DNA from: Ceratopteris richardii
Lineage: Eukaryota > Streptophyta > Polypodiopsida > Polypodiales > Pteridaceae
DNA length: 64,000 nucleotides
Assembly (NCBI GenBank): GCA_020310875.1
Contig: CM035416.1
Span: 74,614,983-74,678,982 of the forward strand
Reading direction: 5' to 3'
The position numbers were made by a program, and so were the translations under genes. The notes beneath the pieces are model-generated. The model did not search any database and had not been told where the DNA came from. It worked only from the letters and a program-made list of their open reading frames with translations. Below, one piece after another: positions 51,257 to 61,008 of the stretch (its first letter is position 1; each line of letters starts with the position of its first letter).

Positions 51257-52277
51257 TGTTGGTGCAATTAGCAAGCCTAAGTGCATTGCTAAAGCCTTAG
51301 GACTACACATTCATTTAGTTCTTCACAAGAGAGAACCACACATGAGCACTTTCTTGTCAATTTGATTGTATTTACCTTGGATAAATGTAAAAGCAAAAAG
51401 AATAAGGAATCTCGTGAAGTTAAGAAGCTGAACTCACAATTCATGTGGTAGGAAGAATCAATTCAAATCATCCCTAAAGTATAGGATCCCTTTTAGGTGA
51501 GGGAAAATTCAAATTCAAAATGAGAACAGGTGTATAAATACACACATTTTTAGCCGTAGCATAAGAGAGTTATTCTGAGAGGCATTGAGCTAATTCAGTG
51601 AGCATACATTGAACCATCGCATGTATGGGTAGTCCACTGCACATCCCTTGTATCATATGTTCATTAAGAGATACATTTTGATATATTTCTTCAAGTATAT
51701 CTCTGTCTACTGTTCTCTACTGCGTTTCCATCATTATGTTGATTTTGTGGAATCGATTTCTCTCAGTGAACTCCATAATTTGCTATACTTTAACTTTGGT
51801 TAGTTAGAATAAACATTTGGCTCACAAGATCATGAGATATGAATCATAGAAGTTAACTATTTCTACACACCTTCTAGATCCTAAAATGTTAGGATGACCT
51901 CCATCACTTGTTAGAATCATTTGTCAATGTATGGTGTGGCTAAATTGATGAAATAAATTGCTTTAGTTAGCTACACACTCCAATTAGATGTGCGCAAAAG
52001 CTGTTTGGTCATTTCATACGAGGTTGTGAGATCTAGTAAAACTCTAAACATTTCTATTCCCAAAATACAAGGTTTCTTCACATTTCTTGTATATGCAAGT
52101 TATTTGTTTTGATGGAAAATTTTGGGAATGATGCTCCAAAGCACTTGGTGGTTCCAAATGGATCAATGTGAGGCTAAAGGAGTCTAGTAAGCATCCTTAG
52201 AGTTAACATGGCAGGTGTAAAATAGGTTTTGTGCAACACCAACTCATCTCTAGAGCCTATCTATCCATCTCCTCGTA
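51257..52277 (+). repeat. RE16 5' LTR (about 1021 bp)
   Basis: It starts TGTTGGTGCAATTAGC; TATA-like GTGTATAAATACAC at 51531-51544. Right end ...CTCCTCGTA next to the primer site. It matches 61538-62445 and, more distantly, RE17. Confidence 0.9.
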
Positions 52278-52278
52278 G

Positions 52279-52290
52279 TGGTATCAGAGC
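52279..52290 (+). promoter_or_regulatory. RE16 primer binding site
   Basis: A perfect TGGTATCAGAGC, one base after the LTR end. Confidence 0.95.
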
Positions 52291-52303
52291 AATAACAAAT
52301 CAA

Positions 52304-53073
52304 CATGGGAGATGGATTTCCTTCATCCATAGAGAAATTTGATTGACGTAACTACTCCGCTTGGTCACTTAGAATGGAAGCTTATGCTCAAGGGAGAAAC
52401 CTGTATGATTACATATCTTGATTTGAGATGATGCCAATCCTCAGAAGCAAAGGACAACCAATTCAAGAAGAACAAGAGAGGTTAACCGCATGGTGCTCAA
52501 AGGATGCTCTAGCTAACTCATATATTCTTAACTCAATATCTAATTTTTTACTTCCCACATCAGGGATGGAAATACTTCACAAGAGACTTGGAATTCTCTT
52601 GAAGCATTCTTCTCATCAAGTACAAAGGTAAGAAAGAATCAACCATGGATGGAAGTCACCATACTCAAGAAGATGCCCAAGCAAAGTGTGACTGCTTTTG
52701 TCACCAAAATGAAGGACCTAGAAGGTCAACTTGGAAGCATTGGAGAGATGATTGATGAAGAGTAGAGAGTGAGGCAAGTGATTAATGGAATAAAGGGAGA
52801 TGACAAATGGGAAGCTTTCACCATAGCTATGGATCTCTACATGGACATGCAGATTCTTGATTTCAACACCCTCATGGGACAATTGTTCACAAATGGGGCA
52901 AAGTTATGAAGAATGGAGATAAATAAAAATATAATCAATCCTCTAGTGTCTTTAATAGATAAAAACAAGAGCAAAGATAACAAAGGCAAAGGTAAAAAGT
53001 TTGATGATGAAGGTAGTACCTCTCTCAAGCAAACTTTGCAAGAAGAGATAGAGGCTCACGAGGAAGAGGCAGA
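52304..53073 (+). pseudogene. RE16 copia gag, first part
   Basis: ATG at 52304 (MGDGFPSSIEKFD, then TGA where relatives have a codon), then RNYSAWSLRMEAYAQ, SKDALANSYILNSISNFLLP, AFVTKMKDLEGQLGSIGEMIDEE, VINGIKGDDKWEAFTIAMDL, RG-rich segment at the end. Frame changes are present. The last part runs into RE17 at GCAGA. It is related to RE1 and RE18 gag. Confidence 0.82.
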
Positions 53074-54104
53074 TGTTGGTGCAAGAGAATCCAAGCCCAC
53101 ATACTGGGATGATTAGCATATTTCTCATGGAGCCTTATATGATCAATCCCTTATAAAATCAATTACATTTACCTTTGTAAAAGAACCTTACTTCCACAAG
53201 GAAGTTAGGAAGCATCAAATCTCGTAGTTGATTGATGAAAGCATATATCCTATAGTTTAGGATTTACTTTTAGGTGGACTTTTAAATTTTAATTCAAAAG
53301 ATTGGCTCCAAATGCAACTATAAAAGTAGATAAAAAAGACATGTGTGGATATGCCTCGACTAGGAGATCAATTGAGATAAATACATTGAGATTAGAGAGC
53401 TCACTCCATAGATCAATCACTTTCCTCACATTGTGCAATAGATTATTGCCAATAACATTGTATTTCTATGTGATCTAATACATACATTTTTATTACATCT
53501 TTACTTCACTTCTGTGCCATGACTACAACACTACAGTGATCTTCTCAGAGCTTATTCTCATTCTATGATTGATCATTTATCATGACTTAAAGCATCATAG
53601 ATTCAGTATACTGTCTACTTCATAGCTACAAACTCTCATTATCATTGCTTATCTGAATATTGAGATATATTTACTTCATTACTCTTTGGTGTATTGACTA
53701 ATGCATCCCAAAAATGTGGGGCGTCCTATGATTTGCTAAACATCATACTCAGCATGTAGTTCATCTTTTTTATTGAAATCACTCATGGCTGGTAGATGTC
53801 TAAGTAAATTAGACATCGGCAAAAGGAATTAGGCTAATTGCTGTCATGCTCAGAGCACTATTCATTATAATGAACGGGTGTAGAGACTAAAATAGCAAGT
53901 ATATGACCTTGGATCAATTTCCTACTCATCTGTTTTGATCCATTGATTAGTGGATCATGTTCCAAAAAACATAGGTGATTATTTATGATCATTAGTAAGC
54001 TAAAGAGGCCCACTACACTCTCCAACAATTGCTCTTGGCTAGTGTGAAGCAGGTTTAAGCAACACCACTTCATCTCTGAAGACTATCCACCATCTCCTCC
54101 AATA
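53074..54104 (+). mobile_element. RE17: solo LTR with perfect 5-bp duplication
   Basis: 1031 bp from TGTTGGTGC to CTCCTCCAATA, flanked by GCAGA at 53069-53073 and 54105-54109. It has the same start as the RE16 LTR, shared central text (TTTTAGGTG...) and a similar end, but is clearly diverged. TATA-like ACTATAAAAG near 53320. No internal region exists. Solo LTRs arise by recombination between the two LTRs of an element. Confidence 0.88.
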
Positions 54105-54264
54105 GCAGAGGAGGAAGGCAAGGAAAAGGGAGAACACAAAGCTCCTCTCCATGTGCCATAAGTGGTTTAACTAATCACATTACTGAGAACTATTTCAAGA
54201 ACCCTAGAAATCAAGAGGAAGAGGTTTCAACAGGGGAGGATATGGAAGCTCAAGAGGTAGAATC
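54105..54264 (+). pseudogene. RE16 gag, second part (knuckle and RG region)
   Basis: After GCAGA the RG-rich frame continues (RQGKGRTQ), followed by a knuckle-like CAISGLTNHITENYFKN (two Cys positions are Ser and Tyr), then RGRGFNRGGYGSSRGR in another frame. It ends at GAATC before RE18. Confidence 0.75.
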
Positions 54265-55528
54265 TGTTAAGGAAACACTCACGAATTTGACGCAACAGAC
54301 AAGAGAAAAACAGAATCTTCTGGAAAATCAATGCACAGGTGTACAGTATGCGAAGTTAGTGCACGGTGTGCGCATAATAGAGCAATTAACCGTGGCGGGC
54401 GCGTAAGGCGCGCATAACGTAAATTGAAGAGTAACAGCGCAGAGGAGCGCCAAAGGAAAGTGTATATATATACAGCAAGATCTGAAGAACTAGAAGGGGG
54501 GAGAGAGAAGACTCAGGAAGAGACGCGTGAAGATGATGCGTGTGAGATGCGCGTATGAGTGAAGAGAGAGTTAGAAGTTCTCAGAAGACGCCATAGATCG
54601 CGTATGTACAGATGAATAACACAAGCCTGAAGTGTCGGGTTTTTTCATCTGAGAGAGATAGTAATAAGAAACTACTCACTGTAGGAGAGTTTCTGTAACT
54701 TGAGCAAGAAGAGGCCAAGTTTACTTGTACACATCTTCTCTAATCGATAACACATGTTCATGTGGATGTCTGCGCGTAATCTTTACTTGTAAAGAATCTG
54801 AAGCTATTTCGTGTTACGGTAGGAAGTTCCGTTTATCGTTAACTGTCACGACTCGTTACTAAACATGCTTCAGTACCTTCTCTGTAAACGCATGTTTCAG
54901 TGAATAACAGTTTACTCAGTAAACATATTTCAGTAATTTCCGGTCAGTTACAGTTTCTCAGAAAACAAGTTTTTCGGTAGAACAACGAAGTATAACTCGT
55001 ATCAGAGTTCGAAGCTTTGTATGAGAGATAGCTCATCTTGTAGCTAGACGTCTCTACTTTAAGCTGGTCATAGTTTCCGGTGAAAAGGAGATGTGCATGC
55101 AGTACAAAATCTAACCCGAAAGTAGCACTTTAGAACTGTGAAGATTTTCTTAAAACTTCAGAAAAGTTCATTAAGTGGAGAAAGCTCGAATCACTTTCTT
55201 ACTTCTTGTATGTTCACTTGAAGTAATTATAACCAAAGTAGAAGTTCATTTCGGTAAAGTTCCGGTACGATTACGGTGTCAGTCCAGTGACAGTCTGGTG
55301 AAGTTCCGGTGGAACCTGTGTCGCAGGATAACACAGTTAAGGCGACGTTAATTAGGCTGAGCTACTGTTGATTACAGAGGTGTTCTAAATCACTCTAGTT
55401 TAGCATTCTATTGCGGTGGCGCGGCAATTTCCGCAGGCCTGACAGAGTTCAAGCTTTGTCGCGAAATCCACCTTCAGGGCGAAAGTAATTCCGCACCAGT
55501 GGTATTAGAGCTGAAGTTTTCGCCAACA
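54265..55528 (+). repeat. RE18 5' LTR (1264 bp)
   Basis: TGTTAAGGAAAC...TTTTCGCCAACA. TATATATATA at 54463-54472 puts U3 at about 200 bp and R-U5 at about 1030 bp, an unusually long transcribed part. It contains a PBS-like TGGTATTAGAGC at 55500-55511. Confidence 0.97.
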
Positions 55529-55573
55529 ATTGGTATCAGAGCAGGTTAGTTTCCCAACAATTGGTATAAGAGC
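55500..55573 (+). repeat. Three PBS-like motifs at 31-bp period
   Basis: TGGTATTAGAGC (55500), TGGTATCAGAGC (55531) and TGGTATAAGAGC (55562) start exactly 31 bp apart. The last two units share the preceding CCAACAAT text. The unit lies across the LTR/leader border. Confidence 0.9.
55531..55542 (+). promoter_or_regulatory. RE18 primer binding site
   Basis: TGGTATCAGAGC, two bases after the LTR end. A variant copy (TGGTATAAGAGC) lies 31 bp downstream at 55562-55573 and another 31 bp upstream inside the LTR. Confidence 0.96.
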
Positions 55574-55590
55574 CTAGAGTATTCCCTATC

Positions 55591-56370
55591 ATGGCAGACC
55601 ACGTCCAAATTGATAAACTGGACAGAGATAATTATCCCGCATGGGTAATGCGCATGGAAGCCTTACTTATGAGTAAGGACTTAATGATGTATGTGACCGG
55701 AGAAGAAAAGAAGCCGACCTTTGAAGATGATAGCCAACCAGAAAAGGAAGAGATAGAAGCTTTGAAGCTGTGGCAAAAGAAAGATGCAACGGCAAGAGCC
55801 TACATCTACAACACTGTTTCAGATCATCTGCTACCGCACATTAGAGGTCTGGAGAAAGCGGAGGACATATGGAGTGCATTGGAAGATCATTTCCAAAATA
55901 CTACGAAAGCCAGGAAGGCTAGCTTATGGTCCGAATTTACTACATTCAAAAAGAAGTCGAGTCAAAGCATAAGTGACTACGTCACTAAAATGAAGGATCT
56001 AGCAGATAGTCTTGGATCCATAAATGAAGAAGTCGAAGATCATAGATTGATAGCGCAAGTGCTCACAGGGTTGAGAGGAGATGAAAGGTGGAAACCTTTC
56101 GTACTATCAACTGAACTCTCCTTAAATCATTTTGTGCCAGACTTAAATCAGTTGCTTGGTTTGATGCTCACATATGAGCAAGACCTGAAAGGAGATGCAG
56201 ATAAAGGACAGAGCTCTGCAATGTACATGAAGAACAAGAAGAAAGACAAAGGTAAGTCAAAAGACGAAGAAGAGTCGAGCTCTCAGGCCTATTACGCAAC
56301 AGGTAAAGGCACTGGCAGAGGAAGAGCAAGAGGAAGAAGTAGTCAGAATATTAACAAGAAAGTCTGCTAG
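55591..56370 (+). CDS. RE18 copia gag
   Basis: ATG at 55591 (MADHVQIDKLDRDNYPAW). 259 residues with RMEALLMSKDLMMYVTGEE, DHLLPHIRGLEKAEDIWSAL, DHFQNTTKARKASLW, MKDLADSLGSINEEVEDHRL, VLTGLRGDERWKPFVLSTEL, and a Lys/Arg/Gly-rich C-terminus. It ends at TAG 56368-56370, in the knuckle (KVC-stop-ICGLSNHLAHDC) where relatives have Trp (TGG to TAG). The rest of gag and protease continue in the same frame. Particle assembly and RNA packaging are its expected roles. Confidence 0.95.
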   Translation: MADHVQIDKLDRDNYPAWVMRMEALLMSKDLMMYVTGEEKKPTFEDDSQPEKEEIEALKLWQKKDATARAYIYNTVSDHLLPHIRGLEKAEDIWSALEDHFQNTTKARKASLWSEFTTFKKKSSQSISDYVTKMKDLADSLGSINEEVEDHRLIAQVLTGLRGDERWKPFVLSTELSLNHFVPDLNQLLGLMLTYEQDLKGDADKGQSSAMYMKNKKKDKGKSKDEEESSSQAYYATGKGTGRGRARGRSSQNINKKVC

Positions 56371-57069
56371 ATTTGCGGACTAAGTAATCATCTGGCGCAT
56401 GACTGTTGGCACAACCAACAGGGATCAAATCAAAGCCAGAACAGTAATAGCAGAGGCAGAATCGGAAGATATCAAAGTAACTTCCAAAGAGGAAGACAAA
56501 ATCAAAGAGGAGGCTATGGTAGAGGTAGAACAAGAAGTTGGGGACAGAGCCAATCCTACAACACCACCTACAACAACTACGCAAATGACACACAGAATGA
56601 AAGTCATACATCATTGATGATGAACTCAATCAGCACATCTGATAACGAAGATCTAAAGGTATTTTACATTGACTCTGGATGTTCTAATCACTTGTCAGGA
56701 AACATAGAACTGATGTCAGAATTGGAAAAAGGAAGTGCGAGTCACACTGTTCAAACAGGTGACAATACGAGACATAGTGTACACTCAATTGGAAAAGTGA
56801 AATGCGAAAGTGGAGCAGATTTGCTAACTAATGTTTTGTATGTTCCATCAATACCGAAAAATTTGATTAGCGTGGGACAGATAGTTGAGAAAGGTTTTCA
56901 GGTCAGATTTACAAACAAAGGAGTATTTGTAGAAGATCCCAAGAACGGATATTATCAGATCGTCTCTGGTAAGAAAGAAGGGAGACTCTTTACGTTAAGA
57001 GTACAAGGGAACATTGGCCAAGCGCTGCTCACACATGATGAAAAGGTAATTACAGAACTTGATCTCTGA
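56371..57069 (+). CDS. RE18 gag tail, protease
   Basis: The same frame after the TAG: ICGLSNHLAHDCWHN, RG/QN-rich run, then MMNSISTSDNEDLKVFY with the protease site YIDSGCSNHLSG near 56670, then VQTGDNTRHSVHSIG, LYVPSIPKNLISVGQIVEK, GYYQIVSGKKEGRLFTL. It ends at a TGA (57067) in the ITELDL-stop-HKRLGHF zinc region where Trp is expected (TGG to TGA). The DSG catalytic triplet is intact. Confidence 0.93.
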   Translation: MCGLSNHLAHDCWHNQQGSNQSQNSNSRGRIGRYQSNFQRGRQNQRGGYGRGRTRSWGQSQSYNTTYNNYANDTQNESHTSLMMNSISTSDNEDLKVFYIDSGCSNHLSGNIELMSELEKGSASHTVQTGDNTRHSVHSIGKVKCESGADLLTNVLYVPSIPKNLISVGQIVEKGFQVRFTNKGVFVEDPKNGYYQIVSGKKEGRLFTLRVQGNIGQALLTHDEKVITELDL

Positions 57070-57807
57070 CACAAGAGATTAGGTCATTTTCACGAAAAAG
57101 GAATCAAAGCTATGATAGCGAATCAGTCTGTACTGGGATTATCGAACGTACAGAACCAACATATGATTCACAAATGCGAAGCCTGTCAGATGGGAAAAGC
57201 CCATAGGTTACCTTTCCAGAAGAAAGGATTCAAACATGACAGTGTGCTGGAACTCATACATACAGATGTATGGGGACCAACGAAAGAAGGATCAATTAGC
57301 GGATCAAGGTACTATGTTCTATTCATTGATGATGCCACAAGGTGGATAACCCTTTATGTTCTGAAAGAGAAATCAGAAGTATTTGGAGCTTTCAGGCATT
57401 TTCATGCATATGCTGAAAGACTCACCGGACGAAAACTTAAAAGACTGAGGTCTGATGGAGGGGGAGAATACTTCTCCCGAGAATTCAATGACTATCTTTG
57501 GAATGCAGGTATTAAGAGAGAAATAACCTGCAGGTATACACCACAACAGAATGGTGCACGAGCTATGCTAAAAGAAAAAAATTGCCCAGATTATCTTTGG
57601 GCTGAAGCCGTGAACACAGCGACATACTTGGTAAACAGATTACCATGTACAGCCTTAGAAGGAATGACCCCTTATGAAGCTTGGTGGGGAAAGAAGCCAA
57701 CACTTGATCACTGCAAAGTGTTTGGATCAGTAGCGTATGCTTATGTACCGTCTCAACTCAGACATAAGCTTGAACCGAAAGCAGAGAAATATGTATTTGT
57801 CGGATAG
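57070..57807 (+). CDS. RE18 integrase
   Basis: HKRLGHFHEKGIKAM and CEACQMGKAHRLPF (zinc domain), first Asp LIHTDVWGPTKEG, IDDATRWITLYV, second Asp RLRSDGGGEYF. The Glu motif is hit by an in-frame loss: TPQQNG is joined directly to ARAMLKEK, so about 12 residues including the catalytic Glu segment are missing. VFGSVAYAYVPSQLRHKLEPK follows. It ends at a TAG after a one-base deletion near 57806. Integrase is therefore dead irrespective of the nonsense codon. Confidence 0.93.
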   Translation, partial: HKRLGHFHEKGIKAMIANQSVLGLSNVQNQHMIHKCEACQMGKAHRLPFQKKGFKHDSVLELIHTDVWGPTKEGSISGSRYYVLFIDDATRWITLYVLKEKSEVFGAFRHFHAYAERLTGRKLKRLRSDGGGEYFSREFNDYLWNAGIKREITCRYTPQQNGARAMLKEKNCPDYLWAEAVNTATYLVNRLPCTALEGMTPYEAWWGKKPTLDHCKVFGSVAYAYVPSQLRHKLEPKAEKYVFVG

Positions 57808-57818
57808 ATGAAAAGCAG

Positions 57819-59573
57819 ATGGGTTACAGGTTATGGAGTCCTCTAACCAAACATTTTACTATTTCCAGAGATGTAACATTTGATGAACAGAAAAGCTGGT
57901 ATGCAGATCAGAGTCATACAGCTGAAGAATTTGAAGAAGAGATAAAAAGAAGAGAGAAAGGAAAATCAATTGTACAGGTAAACAAAGATGAAGAGGCAAA
58001 TACGTCTAGGACCGGATCTGGTATAAGGAACGAAGATGAAGACGAATACTCAGACGCACACGAAGAATATGAGCTAAGAAGGTCAAACAGAGTAAGAAGA
58101 CAACCGAAAAGATACTCGTATGATACATCGTATATAACTCAACAAGATTATGCATATATGGTTAAAGAAGAGGATGAGCCTCAGAGCTATGACGAAGCCA
58201 AAGGCAAGAAGCAATGGCAAGAAGCAATGAAAGAAGAACTCACCGCACTGGAAGAGAACAAGACATGGGAGCTTGTTCCTAAACCGAATGGTAAGAAAGT
58301 AATTGGAAATAAATGGGTGTTCAAAATAAAGAAACTTGCAGATGGAAGGATAGCCAGACATAAAGCGAGACTAGTTATCAAGGGCTATGCTCAGACGCAT
58401 GGCATAGACTATGACGAGACGTTCAGTCCGGTGGCAAAGATGTCAACCATAAGAACAGTGATTGCTATAGCAGCATCAAAAGGATGGAAGCTAAGTCAGC
58501 TAGATATAAAGAATGCATTCCTGAATGGATATATATCAGATGAAGTCTATATGGAACAACCGGAAGGGTTTATAAGCTCCAGATACCCAAATTTTGTTTG
58601 CAGGTTAAGAAAAGCACTTTATGGACTAAAGCAAGCCCCAAGAGCTTGGAACTACAGACTTGTGAAATATCTCAATGAACTTGGATACCAAAGTTCGAAG
58701 GCAGATGCAAGTCTACTCATCAAAAGGACAGAAGAAGGAATGATTTACATTTGTATCTATGTAGATGACATAATAATTACAGGTACCTCAGATGCAGGAA
58801 TCACAGAGGTAAAGAAACTGCTAGAAAAGGAATTCAAAATTAGTGACCTGGGAAAGTTATCATACTTTCTAGGTATGGAAATCACATATACAGATCATGG
58901 TGTATATGTCACACAAGAAAGGTATCTCCTGAACTTACTGAAGAAGTTCAATATGGAAAATTGCAGAGAAGCTTCAACACCGCTTGAAGTAAACCATAAA
59001 CTTAGTAAATATGATGGAACAGAGTTTAAGGATATGAAGAAGTATCAATCGTTAGTAGGAAGCCTAATATATGCTACGCTAACAAGACCGGATCTCAGTT
59101 TTCCGGTGGGAGTTCTCTCACAGTTTATGCATTGTCCGACAGAGCAACATTGGGTTGCAGGACAAAGAGTTCTCAGATATATCAAAAGAACTATAAAGGA
59201 AGGATTATATTATCCTTTTACGTCAGATATAAAGCTCAGAGCATATAGTGACTCAGATTGGGCAGGAAGTCAAGATGACCGAAGATCAACGCACGGGTAT
59301 ATGATATACCTAGGAGATAAGCTGGTAAGCTGGTGTTCGAAGAAGCAACACACAGTAGCCTTATCATCAACAGAAGCAGAATACAAAGGACTGATAGAAG
59401 CAGCAAAAGAAGTGATATGGATACAGACTTTACTTAAAAGCATGGGTATAGATCAAAGTATACCGATCATACATGGAGATAATATGAGCTCGCTGTATCT
59501 TGCAGCGAATCCTGTGTTTCACGCAAGAACAAAACACATAGAGATTCAGTATCATATTCAAGGGAAAAAGTAA
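57819..59573 (+). CDS. RE18 reverse transcriptase-RNase H
   Basis: 584 residues, the longest RT here. Linker (MGYRLWSPLTKHF, SNRVRRQPKRYSYDTSYI), RT with WELVPKPNGKKVIGNKWVF, LDIKNAFLNGYISDEVYM, ALYGLKQAPRAWNYRL, catalytic YVDD in CIYVDDIIITG, LSYFLGMEI. RNase H with SDSDWAGSQDDRRSTHGY, LSSTEAEYKGLI, IHGDNMSSLYLA and KHIEIQYH. It is intact apart from a frameshift at the end (YHIQGKK-stop). Compared with RE1 RT the two are clearly related. Confidence 0.95.
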   Translation: MGYRLWSPLTKHFTISRDVTFDEQKSWYADQSHTAEEFEEEIKRREKGKSIVQVNKDEEANTSRTGSGIRNEDEDEYSDAHEEYELRRSNRVRRQPKRYSYDTSYITQQDYAYMVKEEDEPQSYDEAKGKKQWQEAMKEELTALEENKTWELVPKPNGKKVIGNKWVFKIKKLADGRIARHKARLVIKGYAQTHGIDYDETFSPVAKMSTIRTVIAIAASKGWKLSQLDIKNAFLNGYISDEVYMEQPEGFISSRYPNFVCRLRKALYGLKQAPRAWNYRLVKYLNELGYQSSKADASLLIKRTEEGMIYICIYVDDIIITGTSDAGITEVKKLLEKEFKISDLGKLSYFLGMEITYTDHGVYVTQERYLLNLLKKFNMENCREASTPLEVNHKLSKYDGTEFKDMKKYQSLVGSLIYATLTRPDLSFPVGVLSQFMHCPTEQHWVAGQRVLRYIKRTIKEGLYYPFTSDIKLRAYSDSDWAGSQDDRRSTHGYMIYLGDKLVSWCSKKQHTVALSSTEAEYKGLIEAAKEVIWIQTLLKSMGIDQSIPIIHGDNMSSLYLAANPVFHARTKHIEIQYHIQGKK

Positions 59574-59743
59574 TGGAGAAAGAGATAGAAATAGTCTACC
59601 CTCCTACGAAAGATCAGATTGCAGATATTCTGACAAAGAGCTTGGATGGAACAAAGACGAACAGATTTAAAGAAATGGCAGGTATAAAAGAGAGGAAGAT
59701 ATATGAAAGACCGGAAGATGTCAAATTAGTGATTGAGGGGGAG
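59573..59743 (+). pseudogene. RE18 pol C-terminal tail
   Basis: MEKEIEIVYPPTKDQIADIL, TKSLDGTKTNRFKEMAGIKE is the copia pol end in a shifted frame; the open frame runs into the LTR. Confidence 0.85.
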
Positions 59744-59744
59744 C
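59734..59744 (+). other. RE18 polypurine tract
   Basis: TGAGGGGGAGC directly before the 3' LTR. Confidence 0.93.
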
Positions 59745-61008
59745 TGTTAAGGAAACACTCACGAATTTGACGCAACAGACAAGAGAAAAACAGAATCTTC
59801 TGGAAAATCAATGCACAGGTGTACAGTATGCGAAGTTAGTGCACGGTGTGCGCATAACAGAGCAATTAACCACGGCGGGCACGTAAGGCGCGCATAACGT
59901 AAATTGAAGAGTAACAGCGCAGAGGAGCGCCAAAGGAAAGTGTATATATATACAGCAAGATCTGAAGAACTAGAAGGGGGGAGAGAGAAGACTCAGGAAG
60001 AGACGCGTGAAGATGATGCGTGTGAGATGCGCGTATGAGTGAAGAGAGAGTTAGAAGTTCTCAGAAGACGCCATAGATCACGTATGTACAGATGAATAAC
60101 ACAAGCCTGAAGTGTCGGGTTTTTTCATCTGAGAGAGATAGTAATAAGAAACTACTCACTGTAGGAGAGTTTCTGTAACTTGAGCAAGAAGAGGCCAAGT
60201 TTACTTGTACACATCTTCTCTAATCGATAACACATGTTCATGTGGATGTCTGCGCGTAATCTTTACTTGTAAAGAATCTGAAGCTATTTCGTGTTACGGT
60301 AGGAAGTTCCGTTTATCGTTAACTGTCACGACTCGTTACTAAACATGCTTCAGTACCTTCTCTGTAAACGCATGTTTCAGTGAATAACATTTTACTCAGT
60401 AAACATATTTCAGTAATTTCCGGTCAGTTACAGTTTCTCAGAAAACAAGTTTTTTGGTAGAACAACGAAGTATAACTCGTATCAGAGTTCGAAGCTTTGT
60501 ATGAGAGATAGCTCATCTTGTAGCTAGACGTCTCTACTTTAAGCTGGTCATAGTTTCCGGTGAAAAGGAGATGTGCATGCAGTACAAAATCTAACCGGAA
60601 AGTAGCACTTCAGAACTGTGAAGATTTTCTTAAAACTTCAGAAAATTTCATTAAGTGGAGAAAGCTCGAATCACTTTCTTACTTCTTGTATGTTCACTTG
60701 AAGTAATTATAACCAAAGTAGAAGTTCATTTCGGTAAAGTTCTGGTACGATTACGGTGTCAGTCCAGTGACAGTCTGGTGAAGTTCCGGTGGAACCTGTG
60801 TCGCAGGATAACACAGTTAAGGCGACGTTAATTAGGCTGAGCTACTGTTGATTACAGAGGTGTTCTAAATCACTCTAGTTTAGCATTCTATTGCGGTGGC
60901 GCGGCAATTTCCGCAGGCCTGACAGAGTTCAAGCTTTGTCGCGAAATCCACCTTCAGGGCGAAAGTAATTCCGCACCAGTGGTATTAGAGCTGAAGTTTT
61001 CGCCAACA
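59745..61008 (+). repeat. RE18 3' LTR (1264 bp)
   Basis: TGTTAAGG...GCCAACA, the same length as the 5' copy with 11 differences. It ends immediately before GAATC. Confidence 0.97.

Larger units (their letters stand above)
54265..61008 (+). mobile_element. RE18: young full-length Ty1/copia element
   Basis: Two LTRs of 1264 bp each (54265-55528, 59745-61008) differ at 11 positions by eye (0.9%). Perfect duplication GAATC at 54260-54264 and 61009-61013. It has a perfect primer site, purine tract and complete gag-pol order. Lesions: TAG in the gag knuckle (56368), TGA before the integrase zinc domain (57067), about 12 residues missing after the integrase QQNG motif, and one-base frameshifts near 57806 and 59555. 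It is the youngest element here but non-autonomous. CpG dinucleotides are much more frequent than in its neighbours. Confidence 0.97.

Noticed and set aside
58083..58361. Minus-strand hydrophobic frame inside RE18
   Set aside because: Antisense shadow of the RT linker and RT start; no independent support.
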